5,163 bases of DNA, taken from contig DATHTV010000065.1 in NCBI GenBank assembly GCA_035462845.1, positions 1 to 5,163 of the forward strand, read 5' to 3'. The position numbers were made by a program, and so were the translations under genes. This stretch comes from DASTQL01 sp035462845. GTDB taxonomy: Bacteria > Actinomycetota > Actinomycetes > Jiangellales > Jiangellaceae. The notes under the pieces were generated by a model, which worked only from the letters and a program-made list of their open reading frames with translations, made no database searches and had not been told where the DNA came from. Positions 1 through 5,163 of this stretch are shown in pieces. How positions within the stretch are numbered: position 1 is the first letter of the stretch; every line of letters begins with the position of its first letter.

Positions 1-23
1 GGCCCTCGGATTCGCGCGGCGGG

Positions 24-96
24 CAGCCCCTCACTGCTCGAACCCGCCCTCGGCGCCCCGCCGGCACCCGCCGAAGGCGGTTCGGAGCCAGCAAGC
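24..96. repeat. Imperfect palindromic repeat, copy A (REP-like)
   Basis: First of two near-identical units in direct orientation (73 bp). The left arm (34-55, beginning ctgctcgaacccg) and the right arm (69-91, ending ttcggagccag) are imperfect reverse complements. Both read CTG..CTC..GAACC.GCC.TCGGCG with a few bulges, leaving a loop of about 13 nt (56-68). Compared with copy B it differs by one inserted base near the left end and two substitutions, both in the loop, so the arms are identical between copies. This resembles repetitive extragenic palindromes or a small non-autonomous element. It lies downstream of the DUF3040 gene and could also act as a transcript-end hairpin. No T-tract is visible. 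Confidence 0.75.
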
Positions 97-118
97 GACC
101 CCACGCATCTACCTACGG

Positions 119-190
119 CAGCCCTCACTGCTCGAACCCGCCCTCGGCGCCCCACCCGCACCCGCCGAAGGCGGTTCGGAGCCAGCAAGC
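119..190. repeat. Imperfect palindromic repeat, copy B (REP-like)
   Basis: Second copy (72 bp), starting 95 bp after the start of copy A and separated from it by a 22-bp unique spacer. The left arm is 128-149 and the right arm 163-185, with the same bulged stem as copy A. The shared outer sequence runs from cagccctcactg to gagccagcaagc. Identity outside the loop is essentially complete, which suggests recent duplication or conversion. The copies are only 22 bp apart, and I see neither further units nor variable spacers of CRISPR type. Family identity is unknown to me. Confidence 0.75.
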
Positions 191-225
191 AGGGACCGCC
201 CGTGCACCCCCATCCGCGCGCGGCA

Positions 226-257
226 CCCTCACGGCCACAGCCCGCCCTCGGCGCCCC
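226..257. repeat. Partial third copy of the palindromic repeat (left half only)
   Basis: A degenerate left half of the same unit. The ccctcac block (226-232) and the 17-bp block cccgccctcggcgcccc (241-257) match copies A and B exactly and at the same spacing. The 8 bp between them (233-240) differ completely. The right arm is absent, so this copy cannot form the hairpin. It lies 22 bp beyond the DUF3040 stop codon in the direction of transcription. It may be a remnant or a truncated insertion. Confidence 0.55.
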
Positions 258-279
258 GAGGTCTGTGAGGAATGCGAGC

Positions 280-681
280 TCAGCGGCCGGGGCCCTCGTC
301 GCGGCGGCGGCGCCAGCGCTGCTCGACCCGCTCCATGAAGCCGCCACCGGACCGGGCCTTCTTGGTACGGCCGGCCGCCGGCGGTCCGAAGGTGCCGATC
401 TCGCCGGGGCCGGGCATCCGGCGCCACGAGGTGACCGCGAACCAGGCCGCGGCGAGCATGACCACGAAGCCGGCGACGGCGAGGGGGTAGATCTCGCTCA
501 CCGCTCCGGCCATGAGGGCGACGATCCCGAGGACGAAGGCCACCGAGGCCAGCAGCGCCCGACGCCGGTAATGGGACCGCAGGTCCGCCCCACTCATCGT
601 GGTGGCGAACTTGGGGTCCTCGGCGTGGAGCGCCCGCTCCATCTGCTCGAGCAGGCGCTGCTCGTTCTCGGAGAGAGGCAC
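280..681 (-). CDS. DUF3040 domain small membrane protein
   Basis: Encodes 133 residues with no known biochemical function. The N-terminus carries the DUF3040 signature: PLSENEQRLLEQMERAL at residues 2-18, then HAEDPKFA to about residue 26. Two hydrophobic helices follow at about 43-61 and 65-84 with a very short turn between them, so it is predicted to be a membrane hairpin. The basic C-terminus (about 111-133) includes a run of arginines. I chose the GTG at 681 because the family signature begins there and a GGAGGG Shine-Dalgarno lies 4 nt upstream. The frame is open up to 879, but that extension is low-complexity Pro/Gly/Arg sequence without family resemblance. The gene follows dinB by 157 bp and probably has its own promoter. 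DUF3040 genes often lie near mraZ and the division cluster in actinobacteria. A link to cell envelope or division is inference from that context only. Confidence 0.9.
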   Translation of the reverse strand: MPLSENEQRLLEQMERALHAEDPKFATTMSGADLRSHYRRRALLASVAFVLGIVALMAGAVSEIYPLAVAGFVVMLAAAWFAVTSWRRMPGPGEIGTFGPPAAGRTKKARSGGGFMERVEQRWRRRRDEGPGR

Positions 682-685
682 CGGT

Positions 686-691
686 CCCTCC
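686..691 (-). promoter_or_regulatory. Ribosome binding site deciding the DUF3040 start
   Basis: On the minus strand GGAGGG is followed by ACCG and the GTG codon at 681. It is the only strong Shine-Dalgarno in the leader. It supports the short 133-residue product over the 199-residue reading that would begin at 879. Confidence 0.7.
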
Positions 692-732
692 ACGGGGGCG
701 TCGTCGCTGGGGATGTGGTCGTGCTCGTTGCC

Positions 733-761
733 AGCATAAGCGGGCGACCCAGTGCGCGAAA
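733..761 (-). promoter_or_regulatory. Possible promoter of the DUF3040 gene
   Basis: On the minus strand a TATGCT hexamer (738-733) stands out in otherwise GC-rich DNA as a candidate -10 box. A weak -35 candidate, TTTCGC (761-756), lies 17 bp upstream. Transcription would begin near 726 and leave a leader of about 45 nt before the GTG. The -35 match is poor, so the call rests mainly on the -10 hexamer and its position in the 157-bp dinB-DUF3040 gap. Confidence 0.35.
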
Positions 762-838
762 CCCGACTGGTGGACTGAGCGGCGGGACCTTCGGCATCCG
801 GGCCGGCCGCAGGAGTCGGCGGCGCCTCACCGCCACGG

Positions 839-2092
839 TCACGGCGCCGGACCGACAAGCGTGGCAGGACGGACGGCATCGGGACCGAACCGGCGGACCG
901 CCCGGTCGGCCGCCTGCTCGGCCTCCCGCCGACCCCGCTCGCGGTCGTCCAGGGCGAGCTGGCGGGGGTGGCTGCCGGCGGGGGTGAGCCGCTCGACCCG
1001 GACCCCTACCAGCCGCAGCCGCGCCCGCTGCAGGCCGAGGGCGTCGAAGAGCACCCGGGCCATGGCGTAGACCTCCTGGCCGACGTCGGTGGCATCGGCC
1101 AGGGTCCGTGAGCGGGTGATGGTGGCGAAGTCGGCGAACCGGACGGTGAGCACCACCGTCCGGCCCTCCACCCCGCCCGCCCGCATCCGCGCGGTGGTCC
1201 GCTCGGAGAGCCGGAGCAGCTCGCGGTGGACGAGAGCCGGGTCGTCCACGTCGTACGGGAAGGTCTGCTGGGCTCCCACGGAGCGCTCCGGCTCGGCGGC
1301 CACCACCTGCCGGTCGTCGCGGCCCCACGCCAGGGCGGCCAGCCGGGCCCCCAGCCCTGGCCCGAGCGCGCGGTGCAGGGTCGCCTCGGGAACCTGGGCG
1401 AGGTCGCCGACGGTCCGCAGTCCTAGTCGCAGCAGCTGCTCCTCGGTACGGTCCCCCACCCCCCACAGCGCCCCGACCGGGAGCGGGTGGAGGAAGGACA
1501 CCACGGCCCGGGGCGGCACGACCAGCAGCCCGTCGGGCTTGCACCGCGAGGAGGCGAGCTTCGCGACGAACGGGGTGGTGGCCACCCCCACCGAGCAGGT
1601 GATGCCCTGCTCGTCGGCCACCCGGTCCCGCAGGCCGGCCGCGACGGCTGCCGGCGGTCCCAGCCGGCGGACCGTCCCACTGACGTCGAGGAAGGCCTCG
1701 TCCAGGGAGAGCGGCTGCACGGCTGGAGTGACCGAGCGGAAGATCTCCATCACCCCGGCCGACACCTGGGTGTAGAGGGAGAACCGGGGCCGCAGCACCT
1801 CCGCCTCGGGACACAGCCGGCGGGCCCGGGTCATCGGCATGGCGGCGTGGACACCGGCCCGCCGCGCCTCGTACGTGGCAGACAGCACCACCCCTCGGCT
1901 GCCCCCGCCCACCACGGCCGGCCGGCCGTGGAGGTCCGGACGGTCGCGCAGCTCGACCGCGGCGTAGAAGGCGTCCATGTCGACGTGGAGCACCGTGCAG
2001 TCGAGGGAGTTCTCGGCTTCAGCCGCCCACCCGGGACCAGAGTTCCCGGCGTCCCGGCGGGTACCGGCGACCTGCCGGCCGGCCCGGCTCAC
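839..2092 (-). CDS. dinB: DNA polymerase IV (Y-family translesion polymerase DinB)
   Basis: Encodes 417 residues. This Y-family polymerase copies past damaged template bases with low fidelity and no proofreading. The palm begins with LHVDMDAFYAAVE (35-47). D38 and the pair D131-E132 in PLSLDEAFLDVSG are the three metal-binding carboxylates, so the enzyme looks catalytically intact, unlike ImuB-type relatives. Y43 occupies the steric-gate position that excludes ribonucleotides. A helix-hairpin-helix thumb covers about 205-244 (PVGALWGVGDRTEEQLLRLG) and the little-finger domain about 268-375. QLALDD at 378-383 fits a sliding-clamp binding peptide, followed by a 34-residue tail ending RFGPDAVRPATLVGPAP. 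The GTG at 2092 is the furthest-upstream start in frame but has no good Shine-Dalgarno. The only alternative compatible with D38 is the GTG at 1993, also without one. I prefer 2092 because actinobacterial DinB proteins often have such an extension. No LexA-like GAAC-N4-GTTC site is visible upstream. Confidence 0.95.
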   Translation of the reverse strand: MSRAGRQVAGTRRDAGNSGPGWAAEAENSLDCTVLHVDMDAFYAAVELRDRPDLHGRPAVVGGGSRGVVLSATYEARRAGVHAAMPMTRARRLCPEAEVLRPRFSLYTQVSAGVMEIFRSVTPAVQPLSLDEAFLDVSGTVRRLGPPAAVAAGLRDRVADEQGITCSVGVATTPFVAKLASSRCKPDGLLVVPPRAVVSFLHPLPVGALWGVGDRTEEQLLRLGLRTVGDLAQVPEATLHRALGPGLGARLAALAWGRDDRQVVAAEPERSVGAQQTFPYDVDDPALVHRELLRLSERTTARMRAGGVEGRTVVLTVRFADFATITRSRTLADATDVGQEVYAMARVLFDALGLQRARLRLVGVRVERLTPAGSHPRQLALDDRERGRREAEQAADRAVRRFGPDAVRPATLVGPAP

Positions 2093-2110
2093 CGTGGCCG
2101 CCCGGCCTGA

Positions 2111-2218
2111 CTGGGTGACCTGGGTGACCTGGGTGACCTGGGCGACCTGGATGGCCCGGACGGTCCCAACGGCCCGGACGGCCCGGACGGCCCGGACGGC
2201 CCTGACGGCCCTGACGAG
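2111..2218. repeat. Twelve-unit 9-bp tandem array between the methyltransferase gene and dinB
   Basis: Twelve 9-bp units run without a break in register (108 bp). Read on the plus strand they are CTGGGTGAC three times, CTGGGCGAC, CTGGATGGC, CCGGACGGT, CCCAACGGC, CCGGACGGC three times, CCTGACGGC and CCTGACGAG. There are two homogeneous blocks, with CTGGATGGC as an intermediate unit. The array ends 18 bp upstream of the dinB start and so would lie in the dinB leader. Exact neighbouring units suggest recent slippage. Copy number is likely to vary between strains. Confidence 0.85.
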
Positions 2219-2234
2219 ATGGACGGCCAGAGCG

Positions 2235-2250
2235 GCCGGGCCAGCCCGGC
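2235..2250 (-). terminator. GC-rich hairpin downstream of the methyltransferase gene
   Basis: GCCGGG, a CCAG loop and CCCGGC form a perfect 6-bp stem, 25 nt past the methyltransferase stop. The sequence is nearly symmetric and would fold in RNA from either strand. There is no U-tract, so it is at best a weak or factor-assisted terminator, or an RNA-stabilising stem. If it does not terminate, dinB can be co-transcribed with the genes upstream. Confidence 0.3.
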
Positions 2251-2275
2251 GGACCGGCGCAGGTGACCGCCGCGC

Positions 2276-3028
2276 TCAGGTCCGCACGGCGAGGACGTGC
2301 AGCTGCGCGGCGACGGAACGGAAGGCCGGGTGCGAGGCGACGGCGGTCTCGAGGTCGAGCAGCGCGTCGGAGGCGCCGGGCTCGTCGACGAGGGTGCCGG
2401 GGACGAGGTCGGTGAACACCCGCACACCGTGGACCTCGCGGACTGCCAGCCCGGCCGCGTCGAGGAGCGAGAGCAGGCCTGCCTCGTCGAACCGGCGGGG
2501 CAGCGGGTCGCCCGGACCCCAGCGGCCGTCCGGGTCGGTGAGCGCGTGCCGGGCGTCGAGCAGGTGCCCGGCAGCGGCCCGGGCCAGGACCGTGGCGTGC
2601 CGCTGGGCGGCGAGCACGCTGGCCAGCCCGCCGGGACGCAGCACTGCGGCCATGCCGGCGACCGCGGCGGCGGGGTCGTCGACCACCTCGAGCACCCCGT
2701 GCCCGAGCACGGCGTCGGCGCTCCCCGCCGCGACCACGTCGAGCAGGTCGGCGGCATCACCCTGGACCGCCCGGACCCGCTCGGTGACTCCCGCCTCGGC
2801 TGCCCGCCGCTCGAGTGCCGCGAGGGCGTCCGGGCTGGGGTCGACGACGGTGACCCGGTGACCGGCGCGGGCCAGCGGCACGGCGAACCCCCCGGTGCCG
2901 CCCCCGGCGTCGACGACGTCGAGCCCGTGCCCCGCGGCGGCGTACTCCGACCGGGCGGCCTCCAGCGCGGCGGACAGGAGGTCGTGCACGACGGCGGTGC
3001 GCACCGGTCGACGTGGACGGTCGGCCAC
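2276..3028 (-). CDS. Class I SAM-dependent methyltransferase, CmoM/SmtA-like
   Basis: Encodes 250 residues with a Rossmann-fold methyltransferase pattern. Motif I is VVDAGGGTGGFAVPLA (38-53). The acidic residue after strand 2 is D63 in VTVVDPS. GDAADL follows at 90-95, then LGHGVLEVVDDP at about 108-119 and LRPGG near 130-134. The order, the HxVLE-type motif and the C-terminal GVRVFTDL and ALLDLET segments resemble, from memory, E. coli CmoM (formerly SmtA), which methylates the carboxyl group of 5-carboxymethoxyuridine in tRNA. The substrate here is unknown, and I do not know whether this organism makes that nucleoside. I see no NPPY/DPPY motif of amino-group DNA methylases. The GTG at 3028 is chosen because AGGAGG sits 6 nt upstream and the family-like region begins just after it. 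The gene starts 58 bp behind dnaE on the same strand, so they are probably co-transcribed. Its stop is in frame with dinB. Confidence 0.88.
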   Translation of the reverse strand: MADRPRRPVRTAVVHDLLSAALEAARSEYAAAGHGLDVVDAGGGTGGFAVPLARAGHRVTVVDPSPDALAALERRAAEAGVTERVRAVQGDAADLLDVVAAGSADAVLGHGVLEVVDDPAAAVAGMAAVLRPGGLASVLAAQRHATVLARAAAGHLLDARHALTDPDGRWGPGDPLPRRFDEAGLLSLLDAAGLAVREVHGVRVFTDLVPGTLVDEPGASDALLDLETAVASHPAFRSVAAQLHVLAVRT

Positions 3029-3034
3029 GCGAGG

Positions 3035-3041
3035 CCTCCTC
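3035..3041 (-). promoter_or_regulatory. Strong ribosome binding site for the methyltransferase, inside overlapping palindromes
   Basis: The minus strand reads GAGGAGG, then CCTCGC, then the GTG at 3028. This is a near-ideal Shine-Dalgarno at 6-nt spacing and it decides the start. It overlaps two perfect palindromes, CTCCTCGAGGAG (3036-3047) and GAGGCCTC (3031-3038), either of which could pair with part of the site in the RNA. Confidence 0.75.
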
Positions 3042-3086
3042 GAGGAGTGCGGGCGGTCGGGGCACACCCTAGGGGGCGCACGCCGC

Positions 3087-5163
3087 TCACCGACCCGAGC
3101 TGCCGGGGCTGGCATGCCACAGCTTGCGAGGCGGGGCCTTGGTGTCCTCACCGGGAGGTCGGACGTCAGCGTAGGGCGACTGGCGGAACCCGCTGGGGTG
3201 GACCAGCACCCTGCGCCGCCCCATCCCGCCGGCCGTGGGACCGGCCTCCTCACCGTCGCCGAAACCGCCTCGGGGCTCGTAGACCTGTGCCGCCGCCCCG
3301 GTCGGCGGCCGGGCCAGCACCGGCCGGGACGACCTGCTGGCCGCCGCCCCGGCGACCGCCTCCTCGGTGAAGCCGGCCGCTCCGGCCAGCAGGGACCGGA
3401 CGGCCTCCGGCCCGCCCTCGGACCAGGCGTTGTGCAGCCCGGTGAGCTCCCAGCAGCCGGTGGCCCGCAGGGAGACCCCGCGCGGTCCGGTCCGGCGCAG
3501 AACCCCCCGCACGACGAGCAGCCAGGAGTGGAAGAGCGTGGCGGCATAGGGCCCCTGGGCGTCCTCGAAGAAGGTGGCGTCGACCGGTCCGGTGGCGTCG
3601 TCGAGGGTGAGGAAGACGACCCGGCGACCGGACCTGATCGGCGGGGTCTGGGTCGCCACCTTGACCCCGGCCACCAGCAGCTCGGAACGGGACCGCCGGT
3701 GCAGCAGCTCGCGGGACCGGGTGATGCCCAGGGCATCGAGCATCGGGCCGTAGAAGTCGAGCACGTGCCTGCTGGCGTCCAGGCCGAGGACGTCGAGCTC
3801 GGCCCGGACCCGCTCGGCGTCGTTCATCTCCGGCAGGCCGGACCCCGCCTCCTCGGCCGGGTCGTCGCCGAGGTCGAGCGCGAGCTGCACGGCAGGCGTC
3901 GACTCGGCCATGGGCGGGTTGCCGGCCCGGGTGACGGCCGGCGTAGCGGCCCGGGTGACGGCCGGCGTAGCGGCCCGGGTGGCGGCCGGCGTAGCGGCCC
4001 CGGTGCCGGCCCGGGTAGTGGCCCGGAGGGGGCCGGCCCCGGAAGGAGAGCGACCGGTGCGTGCCACCGCTCGGCTCCACCGGTCGAGGTCGGCCACCTG
4101 CAGCAGCAGGTCGCGCCGGGTCACCCGCCCGCGGCGGCGGACGGGAGGTGCCGCGCCGATGCCGTACACGCTGTCGAAGGCCCCCGCCACGACCAGGCGC
4201 TCGACCACCGGGCGTGACACCCGCGCGCGGTGCCAGAAGTCGGTCAGCGAGTGGTAGGGGCGTCCCGCGACGACCCGGGCCACCTCGGCGTCGGAGATCC
4301 CCTTGACGTCGGCGAGGGAGAGCCGGATGCCGTACGCCCGGGCATCGGGCAGACCGGGGGGCGGCGCGGACCGGGGCGACTGGCCGAGGATCTCGGGAGG
4401 GGGCTCGTCGAGCGGTCCCACCCGCTCGACCCGGTAGACCTCCTCGGAGGCGTTGACGTCGAGCGGCAGGACCGCGATGCCGAAGTTGCGGGCGTCGTCG
4501 AGGATCAGCCGGCGCGGGTACATGCCCGGGTCGTGGGTGAGCACCCCGGCCAGGAAGGCTGCCGGGTGGTGCGCCTTGAGCCAGGCGGACTGGTAGGTGG
4601 GCAGGGCGAAGGCCGCGGCGTGGGCCTTGCAGAAGCCGAAGGAGGCGAAGGCCTCGAGGACCCCCCAGATCCGCTGCACGGTGACCCGGTCGTAGCCCCG
4701 GGCCAGTGCCCTGGCGGGGAACCAGGTACGCACCTCCTCCTTGCCGGCCCGGTCGCCGAGCGCCCGCCGGGCCTCGTCGGCGGTGGCCAGGTCGCACCCG
4801 GTGAGCCGGGCGATCATCTCGATCACCTGCTCGTGGAACACCACCACCCCGCAGGTCTGACGGAGCACCGGCTCCAGGTCGGGGTGGAGGTACTCGGGAT
4901 CGGCCCACCCCTGCCGGGCTCGCAGGAACGGCGTCACCATGTCGCTCTTGACCGGCCCGGGCCGGAACAGCGAGATGTCCACCACGATGTCGTCGAAGGT
5001 CTCGGGCGCGAACTTGCCGACGAGCTCCCGCTGACCCGGTGACTCGATCTGGAACATCCCGAGCGTGCGGGTGCTGCGGATCAGCTCGAAGGTCGTCGGG
5101 TCGTCCCTCGGGACGGCGTCGATGTCGACGGTCTCGCCGTCCACCCGGGCCACCTCGTCGAGG
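3087..5163 (-). CDS. dnaE: DNA polymerase III alpha subunit family protein (DnaE paralogue), C-terminal part, 5' end outside window
   Basis: An open frame enters from the right edge and gives 691 residues (numbered from the codon at 5162-5160) of a protein whose family is usually 1,000-1,200 long. The PHP domain and catalytic palm aspartates are off the window. Visible alpha-subunit landmarks are LGMFQIES (34-41), DISLFRPGPVKS (62-73), GVVVFHEQVIEMIARLTG (105-122), FASFGFCKAHAAAFALPTYQ (172-191) and LPLDVNASEE (232-241). A helix-hairpin-helix region spans about 280-335. A repetitive Ala/Thr/Arg linker (about 379-413) precedes the clamp peptide QLALDL (426-431). An OB fold follows at about 493-573, and the basic tail ends RKLWHASPGSSGR. 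The protein elongates DNA. Proximity to dinB suggests a damage-tolerance role rather than main replication. The segment I recall as typical of ImuC-type DnaE2 (FQVESRAQM, RPGPIQGG) is different here, so I do not assign DnaE1 or DnaE2 firmly. Confidence 0.93.
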   Translation of the reverse strand, partial: LDEVARVDGETVDIDAVPRDDPTTFELIRSTRTLGMFQIESPGQRELVGKFAPETFDDIVVDISLFRPGPVKSDMVTPFLRARQGWADPEYLHPDLEPVLRQTCGVVVFHEQVIEMIARLTGCDLATADEARRALGDRAGKEEVRTWFPARALARGYDRVTVQRIWGVLEAFASFGFCKAHAAAFALPTYQSAWLKAHHPAAFLAGVLTHDPGMYPRRLILDDARNFGIAVLPLDVNASEEVYRVERVGPLDEPPPEILGQSPRSAPPPGLPDARAYGIRLSLADVKGISDAEVARVVAGRPYHSLTDFWHRARVSRPVVERLVVAGAFDSVYGIGAAPPVRRRGRVTRRDLLLQVADLDRWSRAVARTGRSPSGAGPLRATTRAGTGAATPAATRAATPAVTRAATPAVTRAGNPPMAESTPAVQLALDLGDDPAEEAGSGLPEMNDAERVRAELDVLGLDASRHVLDFYGPMLDALGITRSRELLHRRSRSELLVAGVKVATQTPPIRSGRRVVFLTLDDATGPVDATFFEDAQGPYAATLFHSWLLVVRGVLRRTGPRGVSLRATGCWELTGLHNAWSEGGPEAVRSLLAGAAGFTEEAVAGAAASRSSRPVLARPPTGAAAQVYEPRGGFGDGEEAGPTAGGMGRRRVLVHPSGFRQSPYADVRPPGEDTKAPPRKLWHASPGSSGR
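3931..4026 (-). repeat. 24-bp in-frame tandem repeat inside dnaE
   Basis: On the plus strand gtgacggccggcgtagcggcccgg occurs exactly twice (3931-3954, 3955-3978). A third copy (3979-4002) has two changes, and a degenerate fourth follows to 4026. Each unit encodes eight residues of the pattern TRAATPAV. It falls in the linker between the helix-hairpin-helix region and the clamp-binding peptide of the polymerase. The length is a multiple of three, so changes in copy number would lengthen or shorten the linker without breaking the frame. Confidence 0.85.

Noticed and set aside
24..190. CRISPR-like pair of direct repeats
   Set aside because: The units are 72/73 bp, only two are complete, there is a single 22-bp spacer and no cas gene in view. 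The long palindromic arms fit a REP-like element better.
682..879. Upstream extension of the DUF3040 gene to a start at 879
   Set aside because: The extra 66 residues have no family similarity and overlap the end of dinB. A good ribosome site and the family signature both point to 681.
594..1814. A 406-residue minus-strand frame overlapping dinB and the DUF3040 leader
   Set aside because: It is out of frame with dinB, which has all polymerase motifs, and is an Arg/Gly/Ala-rich shadow with no recognisable domain.
2111..2266. Plus-strand collagen-like frame reading LGD and GPD triplets
   Set aside because: A TGA lies immediately before it (2108-2110) and the only in-frame ATG is after the repeats, so it has no start. 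The pattern is a by-product of the 9-bp period.
2093..2275. LexA-type SOS operator or clear promoter for dinB
   Set aside because: I found no GAAC-N4-GTTC and no AT-containing -10 hexamer in this spacer. Expression from an upstream promoter outside the window remains possible.
3066..3071. TAGGGT as a -10 box for the methyltransferase gene
   Set aside because: There is no supporting -35 sequence at 17 or 18 bp. With only 58 bp between the genes, co-transcription with dnaE is simpler.
2089..3120. Minus-strand frame ending in collagen-like Gly-Pro-Ser repeats
   Set aside because: It crosses the methyltransferase gene in the wrong frame. The GPS run comes from the 9-bp tandem array, not from a protein constraint I can show.
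4952..4965. Perfect 14-bp palindrome ccggcccgggccgg
   Set aside because: It lies in the codons for the conserved RPGP motif of dnaE and follows from GC-rich coding of Arg-Pro-Gly-Pro. A separate site is not needed to explain it.
2895..5042. Long plus-strand open frames antisense to dnaE (2895-4217 and 4230-5042)
   Set aside because: They are the usual stop-poor antisense shadows of a GC-rich gene. Their translations are Gly/Pro/Arg-rich without any family motif, while the minus strand encodes a clear alpha subunit.

Overview
The window is very GC-rich and reads as Actinomycetota chromosome, possibly a micrococcalean or related lineage. The support is the base composition, GTG starts on the genes, an actinobacterial-type DUF3040 membrane protein, and a DinB carrying the N- and C-terminal extensions I associate with actinobacterial members. 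All four recognisable genes lie on the minus strand, so transcription runs from the right end to the left.

Layout in transcription order. (1) 5163-3087: the last ~690 residues of a DnaE-family DNA polymerase III alpha subunit. The PHP domain and catalytic palm lie outside the window. (2) 3028-2276: a class I SAM-dependent methyltransferase resembling CmoM/SmtA, starting 58 bp after dnaE behind a strong Shine-Dalgarno. (3) 2275-2093: a 183-bp spacer with a GC hairpin and a twelve-unit 9-bp tandem array. (4) 2092-839: a complete DNA polymerase IV (DinB) with its catalytic acidic residues intact. (5) 838-682: a spacer with a possible promoter. (6) 681-280: a small two-helix DUF3040 protein. (7) 279-1: no gene that I can support. 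It holds two near-identical 72/73-bp imperfect palindromes in direct orientation, plus a half copy.

Functionally this looks like a DNA damage tolerance neighbourhood. A DnaE paralogue and a Y-family polymerase sit together, and both carry an almost identical sliding-clamp peptide (QLALDL and QLALDD). The methyltransferase between them has no obvious role in that process. The DUF3040 gene may belong to the next unit: in many actinobacteria this family sits beside mraZ and the division/cell-wall cluster, but the window ends before that can be seen.

Repetitive DNA is the most unusual aspect. There are three unrelated repeat systems in 5 kb: a 24-bp coding repeat inside dnaE just before the clamp motif, the 9-bp array before dinB, and the palindromic pair at the left end. 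I found no clear proof of a wholly new system. The best leads are the dnaE-methyltransferase-dinB arrangement and the repeats.
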